Assembly: GCF_001649575.2 (NCBI RefSeq)
Contig: NC_051450.1
Coordinates: 7,306,094-7,370,093, forward strand
DNA: 64,000 nucleotides
Direction of reading: 5' to 3'
From: Kryptolebias marmoratus
Lineage: Eukaryota > Chordata > Actinopteri > Cyprinodontiformes > Rivulidae
The position numbers and the translations under genes were made by a program. The notes under the pieces are model-generated. The model saw only the letters and a program-made list of their open reading frames with translations, was not told the origin of the DNA and ran no database searches. Shown here piece by piece: positions 24,650 to 36,400 of the stretch (positions are counted from its first letter, which is position 1; every line of letters begins with the position of its first letter).

Positions 24650-25190
24650 TATTAGCGTGAACGCTGAGTCAGCATTAACACTATTGTTTTTCCTGTTTGT
24701 ATTTTGTTTCATCATTTTTATTCAACTGTAACTAATTCAGGACGCTTTCAGCTATCGCAGCCATTCATCTATCAAAAAGTTCAGCTCGTTCACGACATTA
24801 CAACTTTTTTTTTTTTTTTTTTTGGGGGGGTAACATATGTTTTTCAAAATATGTTATTTTATGTACAATTTTCAGTTTAAATTTAATCAAATTTCTCTTT
24901 GAAATGAATGGAAAGCTTTTCAAATCCTCAGAAAAAACCTTTGTGCTCCCAGAAATCTACTGCAGCATACTGGCTTCAATTTTTAGCTTTTAGCCACTGG
25001 TTTGCTCATTTTACCGTGTAGCGACTGTTTTGATGGGTTATGCTTTTTAGCCACTGTTTTGCTCATTTTAGCTGTTGTCCTGATCCTTTTGACTTTACAA
25101 ACTCAGTTACAGATTCAACTAACTTCAGTAAAAGTGTGTCAGCACTCAGTGTCAAATTGCATTTTTACGGAAAATGCCTTCTTTTAGTTT
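24650..25190 (+). mobile_element. Minisatellite-bearing element, copy 2 (plus)
   Basis: Begins near GAACGCTGAGTCAGCATTAA, holds a short TTTTAGCCACTGTTTTGCTC array (24985-25080), and ends near AGTGTCAAATTGCATTTTTA. The same three parts occur in inverted order at 18985-19760. Confidence 0.6.
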
Positions 25191-25369
25191 TAAATAACAG
25201 TAATAACCTCACGTTGTGGGGAAATATAGATGATCTGTTATTCAAGTGCATTTGTTCTTCAGAACCTGACTGCTGCTTACCCTAATTCCTTTGGAAATAA
25301 CGAAGACTAACATCATTTCTAATACATTTCTCTAATTTTGTTTAGCTGATTAAAATTTTATATGAGCGG

Positions 25370-25612
25370 CACAGCAGAGCAGTCGCTTCACAGCAAGAAA
25401 ATGACAGGATCGCCTCCTGCCTGGGGCGTTTTCTGTGCAGAGTTTACATGTTCTCTCCCTGCATGAGTGGGTTCTCTCCAGGTACTCTGGTTTCCTCCCA
25501 CAGACCAAACACATGCATGTTAGGTTAACTGGCAACTCTAATTTGTCACTTGGGGCAAGTGAGGCTGTGAATGGTTGTTTGTGGCCCTTTGATGGACTTG
25601 CGACCAAGAGTG
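25370..25612 (+). repeat. SINE-like repeat (TTTCCTCCCACAGACCAAA family), copy 1
   Basis: Contains CGCTTCACAGCAAGAAAATG, GAGTTTACATGTTCTCTCCC, TACTCTGGTTTCCTCCCACA and TTAGGTTAACTGGCAACTCT. Other copies are at 28878, 31555, 37555 and 61545. Confidence 0.65.
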
Positions 25613-25888
25613 GCTATGGATACTGAATGTCATTTAGGCTGGATAACTGTGATCGATAACTGTGGAGGCAAGGGGATCACAACTGAAGGGATTGAACTTC
25701 CTGAGGGCAACATTGCAGATGTCTAAGACAGCAACAAATACCTTGAAATCCCACAGACAAATGACAATCATGATGAGGCCAAAAGGAAGTCACAACCAAA
25801 CACCTACAGAGAGTAAGGCAGGTCCTCAAGAGCCAGCTGATTGGTAAGAACAAAGTCCAAGCCATCAACATGCATGCCCTGCCACAGA
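25606..25888 (+). mobile_element. R4/Dong-like LINE fragment, second copy
   Basis: Matches the same segment of the LINE as 12690-13370: GGGATCACAACTGAAGGGAT, GATGAGGCCAAAAGGAAGTC, then CTACAGAGAGTAAGGCAGGT. It lacks the TA-flanked insertion that interrupts the 12.5-kb copy. Confidence 0.65.
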
Positions 25889-26650
25889 AGTCTAGTTAAA
25901 ATGGATGGCTTAAATTTATTTATTTATTTATCTTTACACAAGCACCTGGTAGTGACAAGTTGTTTCCTAATGGTGCTTTTCCAGCTGGGGTGCTTTTTGC
26001 CACCTAACCTCCTCCCAACCCCAAAGCATCCCCAGCATCTATCTCTGCTGTCATAGTTTCATATGAAAGGGAAGTACAAAATAGGGCCTGCAATAGATAA
26101 ACCTGCAATGTGCAACAGTAGTATTTATTATTGGGATGACAATATCAATTGTGGCAAACCTACATTTTCCTCACTCTTCACTTTCTCTTTTGTCATTGTG
26201 ATCTAAACCAGGTGTGGGCATCAAAGCCAGTGAGTCTGTTGGATTGACCAAATAAATGATTAGCAGCAGAACATGAATGCAGTCCACTGATATTGATAAT
26301 AAATTTGTGACATATTGCGCAGTCCTAGTGGAGAATCAAAGTGGAAACAATTAGTGAGCTCAGCCTTACTGCCAGATTATGATGAGCATCCTCCCTCCAC
26401 CTTGATCCATTGGACCAGTAAAAATGAACAAATAATAGTCTGTTAGCCAAAGAAAAGCACAGTCAATTCTGTAAGAATAAATTTTGAGACATCGTTGAAA
26501 CAAAATTCATTTTAACTTGTGCATCGCAAACTGGCAAAAGCGTCACAAGTTCAAATGCAATACTATACAATGACAAATTGGAAAAACTCTAGGCGGTTCT
26601 GAAAATGGTGCAGTATATAAAATGCAGGCTGAACAAAAGCAGGTACTCAC

Positions 26651-26777
26651 AGAAAGAAATGCGTCTTGCCAAGCCCAGACAGTCTAGACCAATGGGAGTG
26701 CTCTGAGAGAAACAGTGAGCCTTGAAAGATGCACCCCATAATGAATCAATGGGCCCCAAGGGTACTTCAGTATCCAT
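26651..26777 (-). CDS. arhgef4: arhgef4 exon 4 (FSQSTPIGLD exon)
   Basis: 127 nt: 42 codons plus one base. The acceptor is TTTTTTCTCCCTACAG|ATGG and the donor TTTCT|GTGAGTACC, both strong. The phase-0 entry fits exon 3, and the one-base overhang fits the two-base start of exon 5 (T+CG makes Ser). The peptide FKAHCFSQSTPIGLDCLG matches the segment that precedes the APC-binding region in ASEF/ASEF2 ('SQSTPIGLD' in SPATA13, 'SQSAPTGLN' in ARHGEF4, from memory). The exon begins with an ATG, but the strong acceptor right in front argues for an internal exon. Confidence 0.85.
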
Positions 26778-26879
26778 CTGTAGGGAGAAAAAATGATTTT
26801 GATTTACCAACATTATCACTGTTGTCCAGTGTCTTCTGAAAGATGAACACAAGAAAATGATGGATTGGACTCAGCTAAT

Positions 26880-27125
26880 TGTGTGAATGCTGAATCAGCA
26901 GTCTGTTGTTTCTTCTGTATGTTATTTTGGGCTAAGTATCTCTGCATACTTTCAGCCATTTCAGCCATTCAGGTATGAAAACATTCAACTTGTTTTAGAC
27001 ATTACAGGTGCTAGTTTTAGGTTTTAGCTACTGTTTTATAAAAAAAATTAGCTACTGTGTTCTGGTAACCTTTAGCTACTGTTTTACTTATTTTAGCTTT
27101 AGTTCTGATTGTCCTAACTTGAACA
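26880..27125 (+). mobile_element. Minisatellite-bearing element, copy 3 (truncated)
   Basis: GTGTGAATGCTGAATCAGCA at the start, then TTTTAGCTACTGTTTTA units at 27005-27110. The distal end is missing; the next element (27161) begins soon after. Confidence 0.5.
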
Positions 27126-27160
27126 ATTCATTTGCAGCTTGGATTGGACTTATCTCTAAA

Positions 27161-28875
27161 CAATAGAAACCAGATGTTTACATACCCTGTATAAAAAGAC
27201 ACAAAATCGTTTTTTCTAATTGCACGACATTGAATCAAATGAAGCATTTCCTGTTTTACGTCAGTTAGGATTCCAAAAATGATTTCTGTTTACTAAATGT
27301 CCAAAAAGTGAGAGAAAATTTCTTGAGATAATTTCTTTTTCTACTTAAAAGTCACAAGTTTCCATGCATTTTCTTTATCATTTCTCCATTAATCAGTATC
27401 ATTGCCTTTAAACTATTTCCTTCCACAGGCTTTTCATAGTTGTTTGATGGAGTTTTGTCAGATTCCGAATATAAATAATTTTGTAATTCTTAACTGACCT
27501 AAAACAGGAAAGGTTTAATCTGATTTAATGTCAGACAGCTCTATGATGATAGAGCTCCTCACCTTATCTCTAAGACTGCCTGGCCATCCAAAAAAGGAAG
27601 CTCATTTCAGCTACTTGTATCTGGGATCTCATTCTTTTGGTCATGAGCCAAACCTCATGACAATGAATAAGGGTTGGAACATAGACACACCAGTAAATCG
27701 AGAGCTTGCCTTTTGACTCAACTCTTTTCTTACCACAACAGACACTCATTAATGTCGACAAAGCTCCAATCCATTGATTCATTTCCCATTCCATCCTACT
27801 ATCATCACTCGTGAGCAAGACTCTGAGATACTTGAATTCCTCCACGCAAGGCAGAGGCTCACTCCTGACGCAGAGGGAGAATTTCACCATTTTCCGGTTG
27901 AGAAACATGGCCTCGAACTTTGAGGAGCTGACTCTAATCCCAGCCGCTTCACATTCAGCTCTTAGCAGTCCTACTGCACGCTGAAGGTCATATCATAGGC
28001 TAAAGACGTCAATAGAGAAAAATCATCGGCAAAAAGCAGAGACGAGACCCTGAGGTTCTCAGACCAGACACTCTCCTCTCCACAGGATCGGAGACAAGGT
28101 GTCGTCCAATCTGCATGGAGAATAAGCTTGACTTTATGAACCCAGCTCTTGCTTTAGTTATTCAGGGATTGAACAGCCCTTAAAAGTGACTTCGGCACCC
28201 CATGCTCCCACAACATCCACACAGAATGCCATGGGGAACACTGCCTTCTCCAGATTTACAAAACACATGTAGACTGGAGAACCAAACTCCCCTGACACCC
28301 TTAACAACTTCCCAAGAAAAAAGATCTGGCTCACTGTTCCACTACCAGGATGAAAGCCACACTGCTTCTCCCGGATCTGAGGTTCGACAATCGGTCTTAG
28401 TCTCCCTTCCAACACCCTGGAAAAAAACCTTCCTAGGAAGGCTGAAAGGTGTGATCACTCCATAGTTAGAACAAACTTTCTGGGCCCCCTTTTTTTAAAA
28501 TTGGGAGCCACCACCTTGTCTGTCACGCCACAGGTCTTGTCCCAGTCTACCGTGCAACACTGAAGAGATGAGTCAACTGTGACAGCCCCACAATGTCCAC
28601 AGCCCTCACTTGGGTCTCCTGCCACGAGGGAACTTTTTAACTACCTAAACAATCTCCGACATAGTAATGAACTTGTCTTCAGCCTCTGCCTCCTCAAAGA
28701 TGGACATGGTGGCCAGATTAAGAAATCCCTCAAAGTGCTCCTTCCACCATCAGACAATACCCCCAGTCAGGTGTGCAGTTCCGCACCCAAGCCAAGCACA
28801 GCCTGGGGCCATTTGTCAGAATACTTCTATGCCAACACTTTTTGTACAGTGTATGTAAATAGCTGGTTTCAACTG
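27161..28875. mobile_element. Tc1-like element split by a second Rex3 insertion
   Basis: The left end has GAAACCAGATGTTTACATAC and the right end (28842-28875) is its inverse, GTATGTAAATAGCTGGTTTC ending CAACTG before TA. Inner arms (27248 TTTCCTGTTTTACGTCAGTT; 27495 AACTGACCTAAAACAGGAAA) also pair. The right arm is interrupted at about 27541 by Rex3, which ends near 28830. Confidence 0.7.
27541..28830 (-). mobile_element. Rex3-like LINE inside the Tc1-like element
   Basis: Minus-strand fragments in the expected order: RLRPIVEPQIREKQCGFHPG (28158-28415), then VEEFKYLRVLLTSD, KGKLSIYWCVYVPTLIHCHE and QVAEMSFLFWMA (27570-27908). Many frame breaks are present. It resembles the 5222-6600 copy but covers more of the RT and less of the 3' tail. 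Confidence 0.75.
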
Positions 28876-28877
28876 TA

Positions 28878-29095
28878 TGTGGAGTTTGCATGTTCCCCTT
28901 GCATGTGTGGCTTTTCTTTGGGTCCTGTGGTTTCCTCCCACAGACCAAAACCATTCAGGTTACAATAATTGGTGACTCTACACTGACCTTTGGTGTGAGT
29001 GTGTGTGGACCTGATTGTTTCGTGTTTTTCTGTGTTGCCCCTGCAATGGGTGATGGTGACCTGTCCAGTGTTCTCCGTCTCTCATACACACACTC
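28878..29095 (+). repeat. SINE-like repeat, copy 2 (5' truncated)
   Basis: TGTGGAGTTTGCATGTTCCC, GGTTTCCTCCCACAGACCAA and GGTGACCTGTCCAG match the 25370 copy. It starts immediately after the right end of the Tc1-like element. Confidence 0.6.
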
Positions 29096-29382
29096 ACACA
29101 CACAGAAAAAAACAACGCACACATCAACACCACTCACCTTCAGATTAAAAGAAAGAGAAAATGAGTGTGAGATGAAAAGAGTTAGCAAGATGCTGAAAGT
29201 AACCATAGGAGAGAGAATTCATGTAAAAGAAAACCTGTTAGAAGCAACCCAAGTTACAAATTTTCTGGAAAAAACAGAAAGTCAAAAGTGAGGCAGATGT
29301 GGAAAAGGTGAGAAATAAAGTGACTCCCATGGTTTGGATCTTTGGTTTGGCAGCTCAGGAGACTGTGGCCACATCATCTTAC

Positions 29383-29652
29383 TTTGGTCATGTTTTCAGA
29401 CAACAGTGCATTGAGATGGCCCATGGTGTCTCTCATGCCTCTGGCCAGTTTGCGTTTGTATTTCTTTTGCTCCTCAATCCAAAGGTCATCTGAACACTTT
29501 GGTCCTCCTCGCTGATAAATTCCAACACTGTCTTCATTTCCCCAGCATCCCGGTCTCCCTCCATGAAACATGAAGGCTCTCTTCTTGTCTTGCACCTCCA
29601 GCAGCATTCTTATTTTGGAGTTGCTGACAGGTCGTCCTCTGTTTTGTGTCAC
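29383..29652 (-). CDS. arhgef4: arhgef4 exon 3 (DDLW-motif exon)
   Basis: Ninety codons, phase 0 at both ends. The donor is AAA|GTAAGA. The acceptor chosen is CTCAAAAG|GTG, with a branch-like CTAAC about 25 nt upstream; its pyrimidine tract is weak, and AACAG|A 14 nt downstream would break the frame with exon 2. The key match is KCSDDLWIEEQKKYKRK, which resembles the human ARHGEF4 stretch VDDLWLEKTQRKKLQKQ as I recall it, lying N-terminal to the 'SQS.P.GL' segment just as here. The order on the strand (giant exon, this exon, SQSTPIGL exon) fits that arrangement. The exon is basic in its second half. The boundary at the acceptor is the least certain point. Confidence 0.78.
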
Positions 29653-30133
29653 CTTTTGAGTGCACAATTAACTGGTTAGTCACAGTCAAACCTTTAAGCT
29701 AAAAAAACCCACATAAGGCCTTAACTTTGTGGTCATTACTTCGGTAACTTAACATAATCTGTCAGAAGGAACAGAGTTTATTTCACATAAACTTTAATTC
29801 ACTTACACAGAGTTAAATAGTTGGTGCTTTTACTGCAGTCAACAGCATAATAAAGCAAAATTAAAGGTAGGATTAAACTAAACAGTCTGAACAGAAACAT
29901 ATTTCATGTTAACATCATTACTGACTCATAAATGTTGTGGTAATATCATTAACCATTAATATCATAACTATTAACTATTAATATCATTTAGTATTTCATC
30001 AAGAAATACTGAACTGCTGCTTTCAATTTCAAAGTTATAGTGTAATATTGACATATTCAGTCATTTAGCCTCTGCTCAAAAAACTAAATTTTCTTTTTTA
30101 TCATAAATTAAGTTAATTTTGTGACATTTATAT

Positions 30134-30154
30134 ACACACACACACACACACACA
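30134..30154. repeat. (CA)n microsatellite
   Basis: Short CA run at the start of the LINE remnant. Confidence 0.8.
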
Positions 30155-30225
30155 AATGTCTCATACTGCAGAAACCCAATGTGGAATAGAAAAAACAAGA
30201 GAATCCTTCATGGAAATATAAATCC

Positions 30226-30965
30226 GTGCATGGCATGTACCACCGGCAGATTGAGGAAGTGGATGATTTCACAAAACTCTGCCAGTGGCTAAAGAAGGCT
30301 GGACTGAAGGTCAGCACAGAGGCACTAATCATGGCAGAACAAGAACAGTGGAGGCTGGGGTCTATCAAACCAGGCAGGACCCAAGATGCAGGCTGTGCAA
30401 AGATGCCCCTGAGACAGTCCAGCACATAATAGCAGGATGTAAGATGCAGGCAGGCAAAGCATATATGGACCACCATAACCACGTGGCTCAAATAGTGTAC
30501 AGGAACATCTGTACCAACTATGGACTGGATTTTCACAATCAAAGTGGGAGACTCCACCTAAGGTGGTGGAGAATGGCAGGGCTAAGATACTGTCGGACTT
30601 CCAGATACAGACTGAGAAACAGGTGATGGCTAACCAACCTGACATTGTGGTGACAGATAAGATACAGAAGAAAGCAGTGGTGGTGGATGTAGCAGTCCCA
30701 AGTGACTGTAACATCAGAAAGAAGGAGCACAAATAGTTTGAGAAATACCAAGGGCTGAAACAGGAAATAAAAAAAATGTAGAGCGTCAAGGCCCTAGTGG
30801 TGCCAGTGGTCATCAGAGCACTCGGTGCTGTGACCCCCAAACTGGAAGAGTGGCTCTGACAGATCCCAGGAACAACCTCAGAGATCTCTTTCCAGAAGAG
30901 CATTCCTAGGAACAGCTAAGATACTGAAGAGAACCCTCAAGCTCCAAGGCATCTGGTAGTGGAAA
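30226..30965 (+). mobile_element. R4/Dong-like LINE, C-terminal endonuclease part
   Basis: Encodes LCQWLKKAGLKVSTEALIMA, then a CCHC finger CRLCKDAPETVQHIIAGCK, then NQPDIVVTDK...VVVDVAVPSD, which reads as the PD..D core of a restriction-like endonuclease. The tail continues KKEH, ...VTPKLEEW and ...AKILKRTLKL after frame changes. Known: R2/R4-clade LINEs place a zinc finger and such a nuclease after the RT. It is the third plus-strand fragment of this family and overlaps the 12.5-kb copy only in its tail. Confidence 0.75.
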
Positions 30966-31554
30966 ACAGGGCAAGCACGTTTTCAGCTAATGAGGTGTCA
31001 AGCACAAGATAGTTTTAAGTAACTTAAATTTACTTATGATCTGTAATGTGCAAGCCTGTGCTGTAAAAAATGCAAAATAATGCAATTATTTGATTGAGAC
31101 ACAGTAGTGGCCGATACGTAATCTTAAATGACTTGGATTGGTATTAGGAACAAAAAATCCTAATTGTAACAAGCACATATGTATGTGTGTACATAACTTA
31201 GAATTGTTTTTAATCTATAGAGTTTAAAACAGGTACCTCATTATAGATCATTCTGTTTTATTTATGCTGTACACAAACATCCTTCAACATAATTAAAACT
31301 GTTTTTTAAATGTAATCACATTTCAGAAAACAAAAAAATTCACATTTAGTACTTCCCTGGCTATTTTCTGTAGATCAAAGCTCTGAACAATCTCGCCAAG
31401 ACATTAAGTAAAATTGCATTTGTCTCAAATGTTGATGTATTTATATTATTTTCTAGACAAGACAGTGACTGTAACTGTCCTTTTTCAAAATCAAAAGTAC
31501 CTACTAATTTGTGCTTTCAGACTTAAGGGCGGTATAGTCTGACTGTCTTGTGGA

Positions 31555-31880
31555 ATATTATACAGTATATTGGGTTGCATGGCAGATTAGAGGTTTGCAC
31601 TGTCACCTCACAGCAAGAAGGTCTTAAGTTTAAATCTCAGTTAAGGTGCCTTCTTTGTGGAATTGGCATGATCTCAGTGGGTTTTTTTTTATCTGCATAC
31701 TACAACTTCTTCCTACAGTTCAAAAACATGTATGAATCTAAACTGACTTAAAGAGGGCACGGTTGTGTGTGTTTCTATGTGGACTGGTGATCTGTCCAGG
31801 ATGTATCCCACCTCCTGCCTGTCAACTGCTGAGATAAGCCCCAGGTCCTTTTAACCCTGAACAAGATTAGGCAGGTACAC
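31555..31880 (+). repeat. tRNA-related SINE-like repeat, copy 3
   Basis: The head GGTTTGCACTGTCACCTCAC and AGCAAGAAGGTCTTAAGTTT-AAATCTC has the A/B-box layout of this family. The tail CTGTCCAGGATGTATCCCAC and GATAAGCCCCAGGTCC is typical. Confidence 0.65.
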
Positions 31881-32318
31881 AAAATAAGTGAAGTGAGTAT
31901 ATCTTTGTTACGTTGGGAGGCAGACAGAAGAGGGTGCTAGAGCGAAAGTTATCTTGATCAGGCTTTTCATCCCAAAACGATTTTAGCAACTGGCAGGGTG
32001 ATAGCAGGGACGACAGAAGCCAAATCACTCACAGAATGAAAGTAAGCCACACTGGGGGCAAAGAAAGAATAAAGGTTTTCATTAAGCGCCACACACTTTT
32101 CTCTGGATCAACCCAAACATCCTGGCAAGGTGTGACGGACACACCAGCACATCAAAACAGTATCAGCCACATGGCAAGACTAATAAAGGTAGTATATGGG
32201 CTGTGACTGCTGAACACTAATTGGCGAACAGCATTCAAGACTGTGATTCTTCTGCAGCAAAAGTCTGAGAGAGACTGAAGTGAGAGCCTGATAAAACAAG
32301 GAAACTACAGCTCCTATG

Positions 32319-33266
32319 CAGTGGCGGCTGGCCAATAGAGGGCACAAGGGCGCCGCCCCAATACTCACATTACCTTGAATAAGACGTAAAAATTAAACAA
32401 TAAATAAAATTGTTTCGAAATATATGTATATATATTTTTAGTTGTGTAAGATAAATATTTTCTAGTTAATAAGTAAAATTGTTTCGTTCATCGACGTTGT
32501 CCGATTGGTGACGTATTTCTGCCCTGGGGCGCAAAACTCTTTGCCCATAGACTTGTTAAAAGTTGCACATGTGCAGTAGCTCCTGTTCAATACAAGCGAT
32601 AGGACCGTTCTGGGCGCACCTCTCCTGCGCCCAGAGCTGACAGCAGCTTGGTTTGTATTTCACCGCTTCCCGCCGCTGGAGAGTGGGACTCCCGCCACGG
32701 GCTGACGTCACATCCGTCTGTCATAAAGTTTGCCTGATTAACAGATCAAGTCACGGGTATGCTGTCTTTTATTCAAAGACAGCAATAAGTTCATTACGTG
32801 ACTAAGTTACATACATAAGGTAATAAACAAGTTCATAGTTAATTATTAGTTTAAGAAAATTTATGCTAAAAAACTGTTAAAATGTTTGAATCTTAATCGG
32901 AGTGAGACATCTGATCTTCGTTATCTTGTACGTTAAGAATACGTGACGTAGTGAGTGCTCTCACCATAAAACAAGCTTTGACGTATTTTCTCCGGTAAAG
33001 TTTTGAAAAATAAGGGAGAAAACAGGTCTTATAAACGCTAAATGTGCCCAACAGGCTTGTGCCTTGGGAGACCTCTGTCTTTGTAAGTATTGGTGTTCAG
33101 GAAGCACTTGTGCATTTATATGTACATTACAATGTTGCTTCTGTTGTTTTAATTCATGTAAATACACAGGTGTGATACCTTAGTTNNNNNNNNNNNNNNN
33201 NNNNNNNNNNNNNNNNNNNNNNNNNNNNNNNNNNNNNNNNNNNNNNNNNNGAGAAAACCACCACTG
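32319..33266. mobile_element. hAT element with perfect 8-bp duplication, spanning a gap
   Basis: CTCCTATG precedes it (32311-32318) and follows it (33267-33274). The left end is CAGTGGCGGCTGGCCAATAG and the right end CCACCACTG, inverted at the tips (CAGTGG / CCACTG). The GGCGCCGCCCC motif near the left end is typical of a large fish hAT family. No transposase frame is visible; 65 bases (33186-33250) are unknown. Confidence 0.85.
33186..33250. other. Assembly gap (65 N)
   Basis: Run of N inside the hAT element; probably a collapsed or hard-to-sequence repeat. Confidence 0.99.
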
Positions 33267-33450
33267 CTCCTATGACTTATTTGTTAACATTAGGACATTT
33301 AAAAAAATACACAAAGGAAAGGAATGCTGAATGTGATCACTTTAGACCTTTTCATTAATATCTTTAATGCAATCATTTTTAATAGGTATGTTTTGCATGA
33401 ACATACATTACAAAAATGTCTGCTCTTTGTATAATAAACTGTTTTCTTAC

Positions 33451-36400
33451 CTCCAATTCAATGATGGAGCCAGTGTCATAGAGGCTGACGTGTGACCGAC
33501 AGTCACTCTTGACTTCGTTAAGAAGATTGAAATTGGGGCTCCGAGGGCTAGCAGAGGGTTTTAGGCTTTTAGGTCTTTCAGGCGGCAGAGTCAGTCCCTC
33601 TACACTGACAGACTGACTCAGAAGAGTGGTGGAGACGGAACTGGCTTTTGTTGAGTGACGAAATCTTTTGCGCTGAGCTGCCGGCCTGGGGCTGTTAGGT
33701 TTAGGGCTGAATGGCCGAGTGGGGCAACCAGCTGAGCCCTCGCAGGTTAGTGTGTGAGATCTGGGTCTAAATGGTGAATGGTGATAAATGTGTCTAGCTG
33801 ATGAACAGAGATTCAGAGACGAAACAGGACTTGTGTGATTAGGCAGTTTTACTGACTCATCGTCTAAACTCAAAGGTGGGCCAGATGGACATAATGTGGA
33901 AGGCAGACTCTCGGGATGGTTTTCATTTTCAGTTCTTTGCAAAACTCCCTGCTTGGAATCAAAATCAGTGTGGCAATGGGTTCTGAGGGAGGAGGACAAT
34001 CCTGGGCTAGTTATTCTGCCAAGCACTGGAAAGAAGATGAGGTCTCCATGGTCATCCTCAAATGGGATTTTGGTATTTTCACCCTCTGTCACTGAAAGAG
34101 ATCTTTTCAGTTGGTCAACTTCCATGTTTTCCTTCATTTTTGACCAGAACTGTCTGTTTTTACCAGAGTCCATATCAGTGTTCACAGCAGCCTCCCCATC
34201 ATTCTCCTCAGCTAACAAACGGGCCTCACACACGCTGGAGAACTGATGTGGCTGTGCAACGTGCATGCAGACGTTTGAACTGCTGTTGCCTTTGCTCTTC
34301 TCAAAGCCGTCCTCATGAGGTAAAATTATTTCTCTCAAAAGAAGGTTTTCTGAACTTACTCCGTTGTCCTCACCATTACATCCTTGGCTTACCAGCTCAC
34401 AAACATGGTGAGTGCAGTGTGACGAGGGGAAGAAGCCACCATCCTCTTCATCTATCTTGTGATGCACCGGCAATAAGGCTTGGTCTCCTGTCTGTTTGAC
34501 AATCTCACCTGTAACTAAAACCTCATCATCATCATCATTAACCTCAGAGTGGATCTTCTGCAACTCTTGTTCTGACAAAGTAATTGGTACCTCCTCGTTT
34601 TTGGCTGCCCTTGCGCCCTTCATCCTCTTTAGAGAAGGTGTTTTAGCAAATACAGAAAACACTGAGCCTTTATCTTCTTTCAGGCTGCCTTTTGATTTAG
34701 TTCTTTTGGTTATTTTCTCAACAAAGGTGAATCTTGTTGAAATACATTGTGGGTCTTTCATCTCATTGCAGCTGCTGGTAGTTGTGCTGTAAGACACTGC
34801 GCCTTCAGTTGTTTGTTTCCACGTCTCCTCAGTTCCACTGTGTAGGCTAGAGAACACCTCAAATTCCAGCTTTGATTCTGATGAGTTAGCTAATTTGCAG
34901 GGTAGGGTATGATCCACTGGATGGCTTAATTGGTGCTTCTCTTTTTTGAATTCAATGTTCATGTCTGAACTTGGAACTGACCTTAAAAAAGCATGGCGTT
35001 CAGGGTATTTTTCCATCTCAGGTACTGAGTCTTCACTCTTCCAGTGACATCTGTGATCGCCAGAAGGCAAGACAACCATATAATTTTCCTGGTGTTTTAC
35101 TCTGTCCACCATACGGTCAAGGGCCACACCCTTGGGTACATCCATCAGTGAGTAGTTAGCTTTGCATTTGCGCTGAGCTCCATCTGACAAACCTTCAACA
35201 GTCTCCCCTCCCCACTCTCCTTTTATAGTAATTTTGGTGTTATTGTTGGAGTCTGAATGTGAGAGAGAGAATTTTAGGCCATGGGGTGGTTCAGGCAACT
35301 TCCCCTGCAACTGATGCTGCTCACTATGATCACCTGTTAATGTGGCAGTGGTTTGTAGTTTTGTATGTTGAACGGTGCCTTGAAATTCCGTACTGTTCTC
35401 TGCAATGAAAGGCGTTGACAATTTTCCTGTTTCACTAGGCTGAGGGTGTGTAAAACAGGTACCAGGATCACTGTCTGCTCTGTAAACATTTAGATCACTG
35501 CTCCCCAAACGTGTTGCTGACTGTGAATGATTATTTGAACTTACCACTTCCACAGTTCGTTTCTGGTCATGATAAACATGACTGCTCTCCTTTTTCTGTT
35601 CCTTTTTAGGCTGGAGATGAGAGCAGGGTGTTTCTTCTCTACAGCTGCCTGATAACAGAGGGGAGGGATCTTCTGCTTCAAGGGCACCAGAGAAAAACAG
35701 CAGATTATCTGAGAAGGAATTCTGAGTGAGAAATTCCTCAGGCCCCTTACCAGTGTCAGACTGGAATGGGACAAAGTCAGTTCCTGCTTCTAAAGGGTCA
35801 GACTTTGCCTTTGCCAAAGGCTTGCTCACAAACACAAACTGCCTATGAGTGTCCTTTCCTGTTGTGGCTCCTTCTTGATCCAAGTGATTAGCATAAATAT
35901 CTCGGGTTTCATCTGAAAAGTGCCATGATTGAGATCTCATACTCTGAGGCTGTTTTTGACCTGACTGCCTCCTGGTGATTTCATCTCTGTCTGAGTCTCC
36001 TGATAGAATAGGTAAGGCCACAGTAGCAAAGGTATTGAATGGAAATGAGGCTGTTGTCTCTGTAGAAAACGTGATGGCTGAACCAGTTTTATTAAGTGTC
36101 CCCAGTGGATTCACTCTTTGTGCTGAAATACATGCCAACTGGTCCTCCTGGAAGCAGACACCCAACCCCCAGTTATTATCCTGACAATTTGGGATCTGAT
36201 AGTAGGCCTCTGGTAACTCTCTGCCAGGGCTTTCATCACCCAGAGCGTGGGAGCAGACAGTATCCTCGGCCTGTGCCACTGCATTGATCCGTGCGTGAGG
36301 TGGGTCTCTGTGTTCTGACGTTGCGTTTTGTGATGCACTTTGTGTTTTTGTGTCAGGTTTTTCAGAGACAGTTGGACTTGCTGCAGCAACTTCTTGAATT

